Under the pieces are notes generated by a model. The model saw only the letters and a program-made list of their open reading frames with translations, searched no databases and was not told the origin of the DNA. Both the position numbers and the translations under genes were made by a program. This document shows positions 8,947 to 17,418 of a stretch of DNA of 64,000 nucleotides, piece by piece. Position 1 is the first letter of the stretch; every line of letters begins with the position of its first letter. Source of the stretch: Sporolactobacillus pectinivorans (GTDB taxonomy: Bacteria > Bacillota > Bacilli > Bacillales > Sporolactobacillaceae); NCBI RefSeq assembly GCF_002802965.1, contig NZ_NXGA01000001.1, positions 846,744 through 910,743 of the forward strand, in the 5' to 3' direction.

Positions 8947-11550
8947 ATGTTTCTTCAAAAAAAAATTATAGCTAAAGTAGTCATTTCATTGATTGCTCTT
9001 TTTGTTGTGACCTCATATTCAGCTGTCCAATATACTCAGGCTGCAGATCCAGGAATAGTTGTGAATGATGTGGCCACAGTAAGCGCAAGAAGTAGCGATG
9101 GGGTATGGGGACAACCCTATCAGGGACCGAGCACACCATACGTTGCTCCAGCTTTGAAGTATAACGGCAAACAGGTACTGATTGTCAGAGAGGCACAAAC
9201 GAATTACGGGGCGTATGAACAGTTCACGGTGAATGGCCAGATCGTTGGGTGGCTGGATAAGCGGGCTTTCAGTTCGATTAGCCCAACTTATAACAATGCA
9301 GTAAGCAAGGCCGGGGTGGTCAAGGCTGCCAGCACCGATAGTATATGGGTGAACCCGTATGCCGGTGGAGGCAACACCTATGTTGCTGCGGGAACCAAAT
9401 ACAATAATCAGCTGGTTCAGATTGTACGCGAAGCGAAAACGATAGATGGAACATATGAACAGTTCACGGTGAATGGCCATGTGGTTGGATGGCTGGACAA
9501 AAGGGCTTTCAGCGTCATTGGTCAGGTTAACTATAATAATGCAGTGAATAATATAGGCCAGATCAATGCAGCAAGTTATGATGGGATCTGGAGTGATCCT
9601 TATCTTGGCCCAGGGACGCCATTTGTAACTCAGGCTTCGAAGTACAACGGCAAGCAGGTGCAGATCGTTAGAGAAGCACAAACGAATTATGGGACGTATG
9701 AACAGTTCACGGTGAATGGCCACGTTGTAGGGTGGCTGGACAAAAGGGCATTCAGTACCATTGGCCAGGTTAACTATAATAATGCGGTGAATAATATAGG
9801 CCAGATCAGTGCAGCAAGTTATGATGGGATCTGGAGTGATCCTTATCTCGGTCCAGGGACGCCGTACGTGACCCAGGCTTCGAAGTACAATGGTAAGCAG
9901 GTGCAGATCGTTAGAGAGGCACAAACGAATTATGGGACGTATGAACAGTTCACGGTGAATGGTCAGGTCGTAGGTTGGTTGGATAAGAAAGCCTTTAGCT
10001 CCATTGGTCAGACTTATTATAATAATGCAGTAAATGAGGCTGGAGTGGTCAAGGCTGCGAGCTATGATAGTATATGGACAAATCCATATGCCGGTGGAGC
10101 CAACACTTATGTTGCTGCGGGAACTAAATACAACAATCAGCTGGTTCAAATCGTCCGGGAGGCGAAAACAACCTACGGTACTTACGAGCAGTTCACAACG
10201 AATGGTCAAGTCGTAGGTTGGCTGGATAAAAAAGCGTTTAGTACGATTGGCCAGGTTAATTATAATAATACAATGAATGCCGTAGGTCAGATCAATGCTG
10301 CAAGCTATGACGGGATCTGGAGCGTCCCCTATCTCGGCTCGGGTACGCCATATGTAGCTTCGGGTTCAAGCTATGATGGTCAGCAAGCGCAAATCGTCCG
10401 TGAATCTCAAACAAATTTTGGAACCTATTATCAATTTACGGTAAATGGCCGATTGATTGGCTGGTTGGACAAGAGGGCATTCAGCTCTGTGCAGAGTCTA
10501 TCGGATTATACTGAAATTGATCTAAGAAAACCATCGGATATCACAGCTCAGGACATTGTGAATTTCTTTAATAAATATAATCCAAACAGCCCGCTCAAAA
10601 CAGACGCCCAAAGCTTTATCAATGCTCAGAATACGTACGGCGTCAATGCACAATATCTTTTGGCACATGCCATTTTGGAAACCGGATGGGGTGAGCAATC
10701 GGATTTATATACTTATAAGCACAATCTCTACGGCTATGGTGCCTATGATGTTGCTCCATTTACATGTGGATACTATTTTCCAACAGATTCGGAGAGTATT
10801 AATTTTACAGCTTCACAGATTAGATACAATTATTTAAATGCTACGGGCATCTATTACGACAGTGCCTATGGCCCAACCTTGAAAGGAATGAATGTCAATT
10901 ACGCGACCGATCCAAACTGGGCCGGCGGCATTGCAGCAATCATGCAGGAGATCAAGCCTTTAGATCCGGCATATTATGCGAATACGGCAGAGAAAGCATC
11001 ATCTTCCCAAGATACGTCGACTTATCAAACAAATATTCCTGCCGGGCAGCCTGTCCCATCTGATGTGGTGATCAACTTCCCAACCGGCACGTTGGCAAAT
11101 GTTGTAAACACATCATCCGTAAACATGCGGTCGTTACCCTATGTTACGACTAGCACTCTCTTAAGAAGCGTGGGTCAGAGTACCCCAGTGGCAGTACTAG
11201 GTTATAACACTGATGTACGCTATGATCCTAGTGGCTCTGATAATTACGTCTATCGATGGTATCGGGTAAGCATCGGTGGGCAAAATGGATGGATATACGG
11301 TGAGTATCTAAACATTGAGAACTTACTTCAAGTTGTAAATGTAACTAGCGGAGATTTGAATATACGTACAGATACTTCAACAAGTTCAGGCATTTTGTAC
11401 AGTGTTGCAAATGGCACCTACTTGAGTCCGGTAATGAATAGTAGTGGACAGCTTGTAACAACTAGTGGATGGTACGAAGTCCATGTTCCTAACTCGCCTT
11501 CTGTAGAAGGCTGGGTATCCTCCTCTTTTGTATCTCAAATTAAGCAATAA
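8947..11550 (+). CDS. secreted repeat-rich N-acetylglucosaminidase (autolysin)
   Basis: This is an 867-residue exported cell-wall hydrolase. A signal peptide occupies residues 1-33 (a lysine cluster, a hydrophobic core, then QAA). Six GW/SH3-like wall-binding repeats of about 82 residues follow (about 38-518), each ending in a copy of VGWLDKRAFS. The glucosaminidase domain (about 530-690) contains AHAILETGWG, with E578 as the likely catalytic acid, and HNLYGYGAYD. Two bacterial SH3 modules end the protein (about 720-867). The family (LytG/LytD type) cuts the GlcNAc-MurNAc bond of peptidoglycan. AGGAAG lies six bases before the ATG. The gene stands alone, closed by a strong terminator. The neighbouring wall-glycosylation operon and GH25 gene suggest a surface-remodelling island. 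Confidence 0.9.
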   Translation: MFLQKKIIAKVVISLIALFVVTSYSAVQYTQAADPGIVVNDVATVSARSSDGVWGQPYQGPSTPYVAPALKYNGKQVLIVREAQTNYGAYEQFTVNGQIVGWLDKRAFSSISPTYNNAVSKAGVVKAASTDSIWVNPYAGGGNTYVAAGTKYNNQLVQIVREAKTIDGTYEQFTVNGHVVGWLDKRAFSVIGQVNYNNAVNNIGQINAASYDGIWSDPYLGPGTPFVTQASKYNGKQVQIVREAQTNYGTYEQFTVNGHVVGWLDKRAFSTIGQVNYNNAVNNIGQISAASYDGIWSDPYLGPGTPYVTQASKYNGKQVQIVREAQTNYGTYEQFTVNGQVVGWLDKKAFSSIGQTYYNNAVNEAGVVKAASYDSIWTNPYAGGANTYVAAGTKYNNQLVQIVREAKTTYGTYEQFTTNGQVVGWLDKKAFSTIGQVNYNNTMNAVGQINAASYDGIWSVPYLGSGTPYVASGSSYDGQQAQIVRESQTNFGTYYQFTVNGRLIGWLDKRAFSSVQSLSDYTEIDLRKPSDITAQDIVNFFNKYNPNSPLKTDAQSFINAQNTYGVNAQYLLAHAILETGWGEQSDLYTYKHNLYGYGAYDVAPFTCGYYFPTDSESINFTASQIRYNYLNATGIYYDSAYGPTLKGMNVNYATDPNWAGGIAAIMQEIKPLDPAYYANTAEKASSSQDTSTYQTNIPAGQPVPSDVVINFPTGTLANVVNTSSVNMRSLPYVTTSTLLRSVGQSTPVAVLGYNTDVRYDPSGSDNYVYRWYRVSIGGQNGWIYGEYLNIENLLQVVNVTSGDLNIRTDTSTSSGILYSVANGTYLSPVMNSSGQLVTTSGWYEVHVPNSPSVEGWVSSSFVSQIKQ
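9064..10500 (+). repeat. six tandem ~245-bp in-frame repeats
   Basis: Six direct repeats inside the glucosaminidase gene each encode about 82 residues. By sequence they fall into two types. Repeats 2 and 5 share NPYAGG and VAAGTKYNNQLVQ. Repeats 3, 4 and 6 share AASYDGIWS and PYLG; repeats 3 and 4 are nearly identical at the DNA level. The order A-B-C-C-B-C suggests that a B-C block has been duplicated. Confidence 0.9.
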
Positions 11551-11574
11551 ATGTAGCACACAATATAAGTTCAT

Positions 11575-11612
11575 CCCGAATGCTGAAATATAGCATTCGG
11601 GGTGGATTTTTT
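11575..11612 (+). terminator. rho-independent terminator of the glucosaminidase gene
   Basis: A perfect 10-bp stem (CCCGAATGCT at 11575-11584 with AGCATTCGGG at 11592-11601) is followed by GTGGA and seven T. Confidence 0.88.
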
Positions 11613-11629
11613 TGCTCTATTTTTATAGT

Positions 11630-11659
11630 GTGAGAGCCGGATCAGCCTCACTTTTTTTC
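11630..11659 (+). terminator. second, weaker terminator-like hairpin
   Basis: GTGAG at 11630-11634 pairs with CTCAC at 11647-11651, with further imperfect pairing inside, and seven T follow. It may act as a back-up to the terminator just upstream. Confidence 0.5.
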
Positions 11660-12095
11660 TCCGGTAGAGATGATCATTTATTTCATAGCAGTCTGTCATT
11701 CTGCCGGAATTGAGTCTGACTAGGGCGAGACATGATCTGGGTCAGTTGAACGCTCCACCAGAACTATTGCCCAGCAGAATATCCTGTGTACCAAGGCCTA
11801 GAGTGTGCTTAATGCCTATTCTAAGAAGAGAGAAAGCTGCGGTATCATTACAAATATAATCACTAATGAATAATATAAGATCAAAACAATCATCTGACCC
11901 TATATTATAATCGTGAGGACAAGCTTACAATTAAATCTAAAACTACCCGATAAATGTTTTTGATAACTTGGAATTGAGCCATTTATAGGCAAAATGATCG
12001 CATAGAAATGAGCCACATGATTTCCAATTTTTAGCCCATCTTTCCTATGATAGAAAAGTAACCAGCAATTCTACATAAGGGAGAGGGAAAAAAGG

Positions 12096-13604
12096 ATGAT
12101 CGATATGGCTCTCTATGATCGTATCAAAATTATGAAGGAGGTTGAAGGCCTTTCTCAACGTGAGATTGCGAGAAATTTAGGGATTTCAAGAAATACGGTG
12201 AGTAAATATCTCAAACAGAAGGAGCCTCCGACCCTTGCGGTTCGGCAACGTTCGTACGGGAAGAAAGAATACTCAGAGGAAACTCAACGCATTCTGCCCG
12301 TCATCGATCAGTGGCTCCTTGAGGATCAAAAACACTGGGTCAAACAGAAACATACGGCGGCGAGAGTTTATCAACGATTGGTCGAAGAATACAACTTCAA
12401 AGGATCTGCCTCTAACATTCGTAAACTCGTTGCTCGGAGAAGGCAAAAACAGAAGGAGGTGTTCATCCCCCTTGAGTTTCAATTGGGCCTTCAATTCCAG
12501 TTCGACTGGGGTGAGGCGGATATCATCCTGAGCGGGCGGACGCAGAGAATCTTTTTGTTTTGTCTCCAGCTCTCATCTAGCCGTTTACGTTTTGTCCGAG
12601 CCTATGCCCATCAGAAACAGGAGGCTTTTTTGGATGGCTTTGTACACGCTTTTGAATTTCTGGGAGGTGTGCCGGTCGAAGGCCTCTTGGACAATTTGAA
12701 AACAGCCGTAGAGAAAATTCTGGAGGGCCGGCATCGCCTGGAACAGGAAGCGTTTATCGCGCTCCAGGCGCATTACGGATTCAAAGCCACATTCGCCAAT
12801 CCCCGAAGGGGAAATGAAAAAGGCCGGATTGAAGGAACGGTCGGTTATGTCCGGCGTAACACACTCGTTCCTTTTCCAGACGTACAGTCCCTGGATGAGC
12901 TGAATGACTACCTTCTGGAGTGGTGCCAGAAAGAAGCGGAACACGTCCGTGTTCCGCATACCGATGAAACGGTGGCCCAGGTTTGGGCCAGGGAAAAGCT
13001 GACGCTCCATCCCCTACCGGAAACACCGTTTGAAGCCTGCCAACTGGTGTCCTGTCAGGTCAATCAGCTCTCCTTAATTCATGTGGAAACGAATCAGTAT
13101 TCCGTTCCTTGCGTTTATGTGGGACAGGCCGTCTGGGTCAAGAAGTTCGTGGATCATCTGGTCATTGTGGCTCAGAATCAAGTGATCGCGGAGTATCCTC
13201 GTTCTTACGAACGAAATCAGCTGTTCACCCGTCTGGATCACTATCTGGAGGCGCTTCTGAAAAAACCGCGTGCCATCCGAGATGCGCTCCCCTTTCAGAG
13301 TCCGCAGATCCCTGAAGTTTTCCGGCAATTTCACCGCAAAATGCGTGAGGCTGAAGGCGCAGCTGGAGACCGCAAATTTATTCGACTTCTACTCCTTCAC
13401 CGGGACTTGGGTATGGCCACATTGACCGAGGCACTGACCGAAGCGGAACGAAGGCAGAACTTCACGTACGAAGCGGTTTATGAAATCATTCAACAGGTGA
13501 CCGGCAATGTGACTCGCCTGGCTGGCCAAACTTCGGAAGCCCTGCAGGGCTACAAGGTGAAAGTGACCGATATTAGTCAATACCGACAACTGGTAAGGGG
13601 GTGA
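12096..13604 (+). CDS. istA: IS21-family transposase IstA
   Basis: This is a 502-residue DDE transposase. An N-terminal helix-turn-helix (about 18-42: LSQREIARNLGISRNTVSKY) recognises the IS ends. The rve-type catalytic core has D137 (QFDWGEAD), D199 (GLLDNLKTA) and E246 (KGRIEGTVGY), so all three metal ligands are present. The C-terminal half matches the Mu-type beta-barrel region of the family in length. AGGGAGAGGG precedes the ATG; ATG 12105 is an alternative start. It ends four bases before istB, and the two are translated as a unit. No frameshift or truncation is visible. Confidence 0.95.
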   Translation: MIDMALYDRIKIMKEVEGLSQREIARNLGISRNTVSKYLKQKEPPTLAVRQRSYGKKEYSEETQRILPVIDQWLLEDQKHWVKQKHTAARVYQRLVEEYNFKGSASNIRKLVARRRQKQKEVFIPLEFQLGLQFQFDWGEADIILSGRTQRIFLFCLQLSSSRLRFVRAYAHQKQEAFLDGFVHAFEFLGGVPVEGLLDNLKTAVEKILEGRHRLEQEAFIALQAHYGFKATFANPRRGNEKGRIEGTVGYVRRNTLVPFPDVQSLDELNDYLLEWCQKEAEHVRVPHTDETVAQVWAREKLTLHPLPETPFEACQLVSCQVNQLSLIHVETNQYSVPCVYVGQAVWVKKFVDHLVIVAQNQVIAEYPRSYERNQLFTRLDHYLEALLKKPRAIRDALPFQSPQIPEVFRQFHRKMREAEGAAGDRKFIRLLLLHRDLGMATLTEALTEAERRQNFTYEAVYEIIQQVTGNVTRLAGQTSEALQGYKVKVTDISQYRQLVRG

Positions 13605-13608
13605 ACGA

Positions 13609-14364
13609 ATGACCACGGAACTTTTATTAGATCATCTGACACGTCAGCTTAGAATGCCAACTCTGGCCAAACAGTACCGGTCTCTGGCACGAGAAGCGGA
13701 AGAACATAATCTGCGTTACGAGGACTACCTATTGGCCTTGCTTGAAGCTGAAGCTCAGAGCCGGGAAGAGAATCAGCGTCAGAGACGATTGAAACAGGCC
13801 CGCTTTCCCGTGCATAAAACGCTGGACACCTATGATTTCAGCCTGATGCCCAGTTTAAACCGAAATCATTTTCTTACTCTGGCGAAAGGTGAGTTCGTTC
13901 AAAAGAAAGAGAATGTGATCTTTCTCGGCAACAGCGGTACCGGAAAGACCCATCTGGCGATTGGCCTGGGTATTGAAATGATTCAAAACGGTTTTAAAAC
14001 CAAATTTATCACGGCGTCTGAATTAGTCGAAGAGCTGCTTACAGCCTATGAGGAGCAGAAATTAAATGCGCTAGAGAAAAAATGGTTGAAGTTGGATGTG
14101 GTCATTGTAGATGAACTCGGCTATGTCCCCTTCTCCAAAACCGGGGCTGAGCTTCTGTTCCAATTCTTCTCAAGCCGATACGAGCGGGCCAGTCTGATTC
14201 TGACAACCAATCTGGAATTTAATGAATGGACGAGCTTGTTTGGCGATGAAAAGATGACTGCCGCACTCCTTGATCGGGTCACGCATCGCTGTCACATTCA
14301 TCTGCTTAATGGGGAATCCTACCGATTCAGGCAGAGTATGAAACGGCAAGAAGACAAAGGGTAA
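13609..14364 (+). CDS. istB: IS21-family helper ATPase IstB
   Basis: This 251-residue AAA+ protein, related to DnaC, regulates target choice and activates IstA. The N-terminal helical domain (residues 1-75) precedes the ATPase domain. Walker A is GNSGTGKTH at 107-115 (K113) and Walker B is VVIVDELGY near 165-173. The ATG follows an AAGGGGGTGA ribosome binding site that overlaps the end of istA. Length is normal for the family and no damage is seen. Confidence 0.95.
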   Translation: MTTELLLDHLTRQLRMPTLAKQYRSLAREAEEHNLRYEDYLLALLEAEAQSREENQRQRRLKQARFPVHKTLDTYDFSLMPSLNRNHFLTLAKGEFVQKKENVIFLGNSGTGKTHLAIGLGIEMIQNGFKTKFITASELVEELLTAYEEQKLNALEKKWLKLDVVIVDELGYVPFSKTGAELLFQFFSSRYERASLILTTNLEFNEWTSLFGDEKMTAALLDRVTHRCHIHLLNGESYRFRQSMKRQEDKG

Positions 14365-14380
14365 GCCTGGAATTAGCGAA

Positions 14381-14427
14381 GGTTTAAGGGGGCAATGGCC
14401 CTCCCCGGGCCATTGCCCCCTTAAACC
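14381..14427. terminator. 21-bp perfect hairpin after istB
   Basis: GGTTTAAGGGGGCAATGGCCC at 14381-14401 pairs perfectly with 14407-14427 around the loop TCCCC. There is no T-run. It lies inside the IS and may act as a transcription barrier protecting either side. Confidence 0.7.
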
Positions 14428-14658
14428 CATATTATCCCATTAATGGTATTTCAGTTTCATAAAGTGGCTCACTTTTAATGTGATCACTCTGGCTCAATAT
14501 CATATTGACAAAAACAATAAAGCTATCGTGTCACATATAACCCCCATTAAGATAACTTGTCGATACCCATATTAAAGGGAATTATGTGATCAGGTTTTTA
14601 AATCATTAAAAATGAATAGAAAAAGGAAACTGAACAAGAATGCCGGTTATAATCTATC

Positions 14659-17331
14659 TTAAAGGTTCCCCCGGTGGCCTTTGAATTGGGTCATTACAAA
14701 TCCGGCAATTAGAGCTAAGACAGCGATCAGCGATACGATGACGCCACAAAGTAAATAAATATTTGAGTAGTGCATGACAATTTTATTTACTCCATTGGTT
14801 AACGGGATAAGAATAAAGTTGCCTACAGCTTTGTTAATCTGGACAGGCCGATTATTGACAGTCGCATGCCAATTCTTGTCATAAGGTATGGAAAGGAATA
14901 AATATTGATTACGCGCGCTTGCCGTAATCTTTCCTTCAAGATAAGTACTGTTTATTTTTGATACAGTGAACTCATTTTCTTTAAGCTTGCCTATGATTGA
15001 CTTGAAATCGGCCATATTTTGTTCATATAAACGAATATCCGGATTCGCAATGGATGCATTCGCCGGAATTTCTAAACGTAATTTGACCAACCCTTTGACC
15101 CCTTTCATGTCAAGAGGAATAATTCCATTATTTAGATAAGTCGGATATGAAGCAATAAATCTATTGCCTAAGAAAACCTGATAGCTGATGTTCTGTTGTA
15201 TGCAATTTCTATAGTTGCTCAATTCGAAATACACGGGATTGCCGTTTTGCTGATGAAAAGTTAAAGTAAGATAACCATCTTTTAGATTATCAACTTTGCT
15301 TAATGTTCCCTTTATCAACCGCACATTGTGATATGTCTTAGCATACCTGATCGGATTGAACAGCTGTTTTCTGCTATTGCCAAGCAGCGTCCAGAATTCG
15401 TTCTGATAGTCGAAAGGATTGTCAGTGCTGTGCATTTTTGTAAAATCGCTGTTCGACAGCATTCCGGTACCCACGAAATATGGATTTCTGAAAATGTATT
15501 TTCCCGAATAGGAATAGGTTTTTTGATAATGATTGAGATTGCCTGTATTCAGCATGTCTGAATCAGAAATAACATATTTAACACCTAATAGTGTATCATC
15601 AGCGATCGTACTTCCCTGATTGTAATCAATCCAGCTCGGCCATACGGAATTGAAGGAAGTGAAGCCTAAATTTCCAAGAGCATTTCTTGTCTGAATGTTA
15701 AGACTCGAACTATAATGACTGATTCCATAATAATTGAATAAAAGCGAATCATCCAAAGCGGGCCCAAAGCGTTCATAATTTTTCTCAATGCGGAAAAAGC
15801 TTTGATCCTGATTCTGAATTCTACGGATGACCGGTTGGTTTTGATCAACGTAGTTTTTGAAACTTTGATAATCATCATGCTGTCCGTTCTCTGCAAAAGA
15901 AACTAACCCCGTTGTGATTAATTCGCCGCTAGCGATGAAAATCAGCAATGAGATGGTAAGTAGCCTGAATCGTACAGGATTTTTTGAAAGAAAGAGTAAA
16001 AATCCAGAATAGATGGCGATAACAAATAGGGACAGAATAATTTGTTTTAAACTCGTTCTGATATAACCGTAATGTAACGATAGTATCGTAAAAAACATGA
16101 CCAAACTTATCCACGCAAATGCTTTAATGAAATCAGCTCTGTTCATATGGCTCAAATCCTGAACGGACTTCATTGCTAAAATAATCAATAGAAATGACAT
16201 GATAAAGCTAAATCTCTGCGGAAAGCCTTGCGGTGTCCGAAACATTTGCCAAGCAATATTAAGAAGTTGAAACTGAAAGCAGGCGTATATAAAAAGCAGT
16301 AAAAAAAGCGAAATCAATTTCTCTTTGCGTGGAATTTTGTGGTTAATGAAGTACAAAACAACTAGCACTGTGATCAATAGGCCACAGTATATATTAGGTA
16401 CGGCAAATTCAGTATTTTTAACCACTAATAAACTTCTGACAACGAGAAAGGGATTGATAAGCGAATGAAAAGAAAAGCTCTGATGTGTGCTGCTGCTTTT
16501 TGCAGCGGCAGTTGCAATAATGGTCGGCAGCAATAAAAACAAATTAACAAGAACCGAAAATACAGATAGTATGATATATTTTCTAAAAATAGAGGCAGAC
16601 TCTCTAATATTTTTTAAATCGATATCATGTTTGAGCAGCCATATATAGATGAAATAGATGATTGAGAAAATGCACAGCATATAACCAATGTAGTAATTGA
16701 AAAGAATCGAAAGCGCCAAAGAAAAGAAGTAGGTTTTTCCCTTGTTTTCAGTGATCAATTTTTCGATACCCAAAGCGACAAATGGAAGTATGATAATATC
16801 CGTCAACCACATGACATTTGATAGATTGGTCAAATTATAGGACATGAGCGCGAAGGAACATGAAAAAATCAATATAAACGATAAGCGGACTTTGGTAAGT
16901 TTACTATGCGTGCAATAATAAAACATGGACAGCCCAGCAAGACCAACGATTAAATTGGAAATGATGTATAGAGCCGTGGGCAAACTGTCAGTTTTAAAAA
17001 ACAGCAGAACAACAAAGAGCGGGTTTAAGTAATAGTAGGCAACTAATCCGCTCATGCTGCTCCCGACAGAGGCAGAAAATGAATAGACGAGATTATTAAA
17101 ATGGCCGGATAAAATGCTGGTCCTAAGATAAGCCAGGAAACTGATGTATTGATATTTCAAATCCGCCTGTAAAAGTGAATACTTTCCAAACGGATAAATT
17201 TTTGTTGAGAAAAAAATGATATTTAATAAAAGGATTGGGAGGATGAAAGAAAGTACAGCAACCAAAAGCTTAGATCGATTTCGAATCATTTGCTTCACAC
17301 CTGTTTCTATTAATAAATTGGTGAAACTCAA
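14659..17331 (-). CDS. YfhO-family membrane glycosyltransferase (GT-C type)
   Basis: This is an 890-residue polytopic protein with about 12-13 helices in the first 500 residues, then a soluble region of about 330 residues and a last helix near 860-885. YfhO marks include a short acidic first loop (LQADLKYQYISFL), YYLNPLFVVLLFF, and in the soluble part SIPYDKNWHATVNNRP near residue 815. The family glycosylates lipoteichoic acid or other exported polymers using an undecaprenyl-phosphate sugar. Upstream on the same strand lie a GT-C-like gene, GtrA and GT2, which together supply such a donor. It is only about 48% hydrophobic-core-like to the plus-strand YfhO by eye, so it is not a recent copy. 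The C-terminus points toward the IS21 element, which lies outside the gene. Confidence 0.83.
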   Translation of the reverse strand: MSFTNLLIETGVKQMIRNRSKLLVAVLSFILPILLLNIIFFSTKIYPFGKYSLLQADLKYQYISFLAYLRTSILSGHFNNLVYSFSASVGSSMSGLVAYYYLNPLFVVLLFFKTDSLPTALYIISNLIVGLAGLSMFYYCTHSKLTKVRLSFILIFSCSFALMSYNLTNLSNVMWLTDIIILPFVALGIEKLITENKGKTYFFSLALSILFNYYIGYMLCIFSIIYFIYIWLLKHDIDLKNIRESASIFRKYIILSVFSVLVNLFLLLPTIIATAAAKSSSTHQSFSFHSLINPFLVVRSLLVVKNTEFAVPNIYCGLLITVLVVLYFINHKIPRKEKLISLFLLLFIYACFQFQLLNIAWQMFRTPQGFPQRFSFIMSFLLIILAMKSVQDLSHMNRADFIKAFAWISLVMFFTILSLHYGYIRTSLKQIILSLFVIAIYSGFLLFLSKNPVRFRLLTISLLIFIASGELITTGLVSFAENGQHDDYQSFKNYVDQNQPVIRRIQNQDQSFFRIEKNYERFGPALDDSLLFNYYGISHYSSSLNIQTRNALGNLGFTSFNSVWPSWIDYNQGSTIADDTLLGVKYVISDSDMLNTGNLNHYQKTYSYSGKYIFRNPYFVGTGMLSNSDFTKMHSTDNPFDYQNEFWTLLGNSRKQLFNPIRYAKTYHNVRLIKGTLSKVDNLKDGYLTLTFHQQNGNPVYFELSNYRNCIQQNISYQVFLGNRFIASYPTYLNNGIIPLDMKGVKGLVKLRLEIPANASIANPDIRLYEQNMADFKSIIGKLKENEFTVSKINSTYLEGKITASARNQYLFLSIPYDKNWHATVNNRPVQINKAVGNFILIPLTNGVNKIVMHYSNIYLLCGVIVSLIAVLALIAGFVMTQFKGHRGNL

Positions 17332-17418
17332 TTCTCACGCAATAACAATATAATGGACTACCTGCAATAAATGCAGTCAAGCAGCATACTTATCCCGGGG
17401 ATCAGTGTAGTGTTATAT

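Larger units (their letters stand above)
11975..14496 (+). mobile_element. IS21-family insertion sequence
   Basis: This element of about 2.5 kb carries the istA/istB pair. Its ends are TGAGCCA at 11975-11981 and TGGCTCA at 14490-14496, so it starts TG and ends CA as expected. Each end has a second inner copy (TGAGCCAC at 12009-12016, GTGGCTCA at 14464-14471) with a TGATC-CAT block between them, which is the multiple terminal repeat layout of IS21 elements. The flanks (GGAAT on the left, ATATC on the right) show no clear target duplication. Both genes are full length, so the element may be active. It lies between the convergent glucosaminidase gene and the YfhO gene and breaks neither. Confidence 0.88.

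Noticed and set aside
9019..10209. 396-codon open frame on the minus strand inside the glucosaminidase gene
   Set aside because: It mirrors the tandem repeats of a well-supported plus-strand gene, has no ribosome binding site and no recognisable domain.
12585..13010. 141-codon minus-strand frame inside istA
   Set aside because: It is antisense to the intact transposase catalytic core and has no start signal or domain.
11965..14505. target-site duplication of the IS21 element
   Set aside because: Flanking bases (GGAAT and ATATC) do not match for any reasonable choice of ends.
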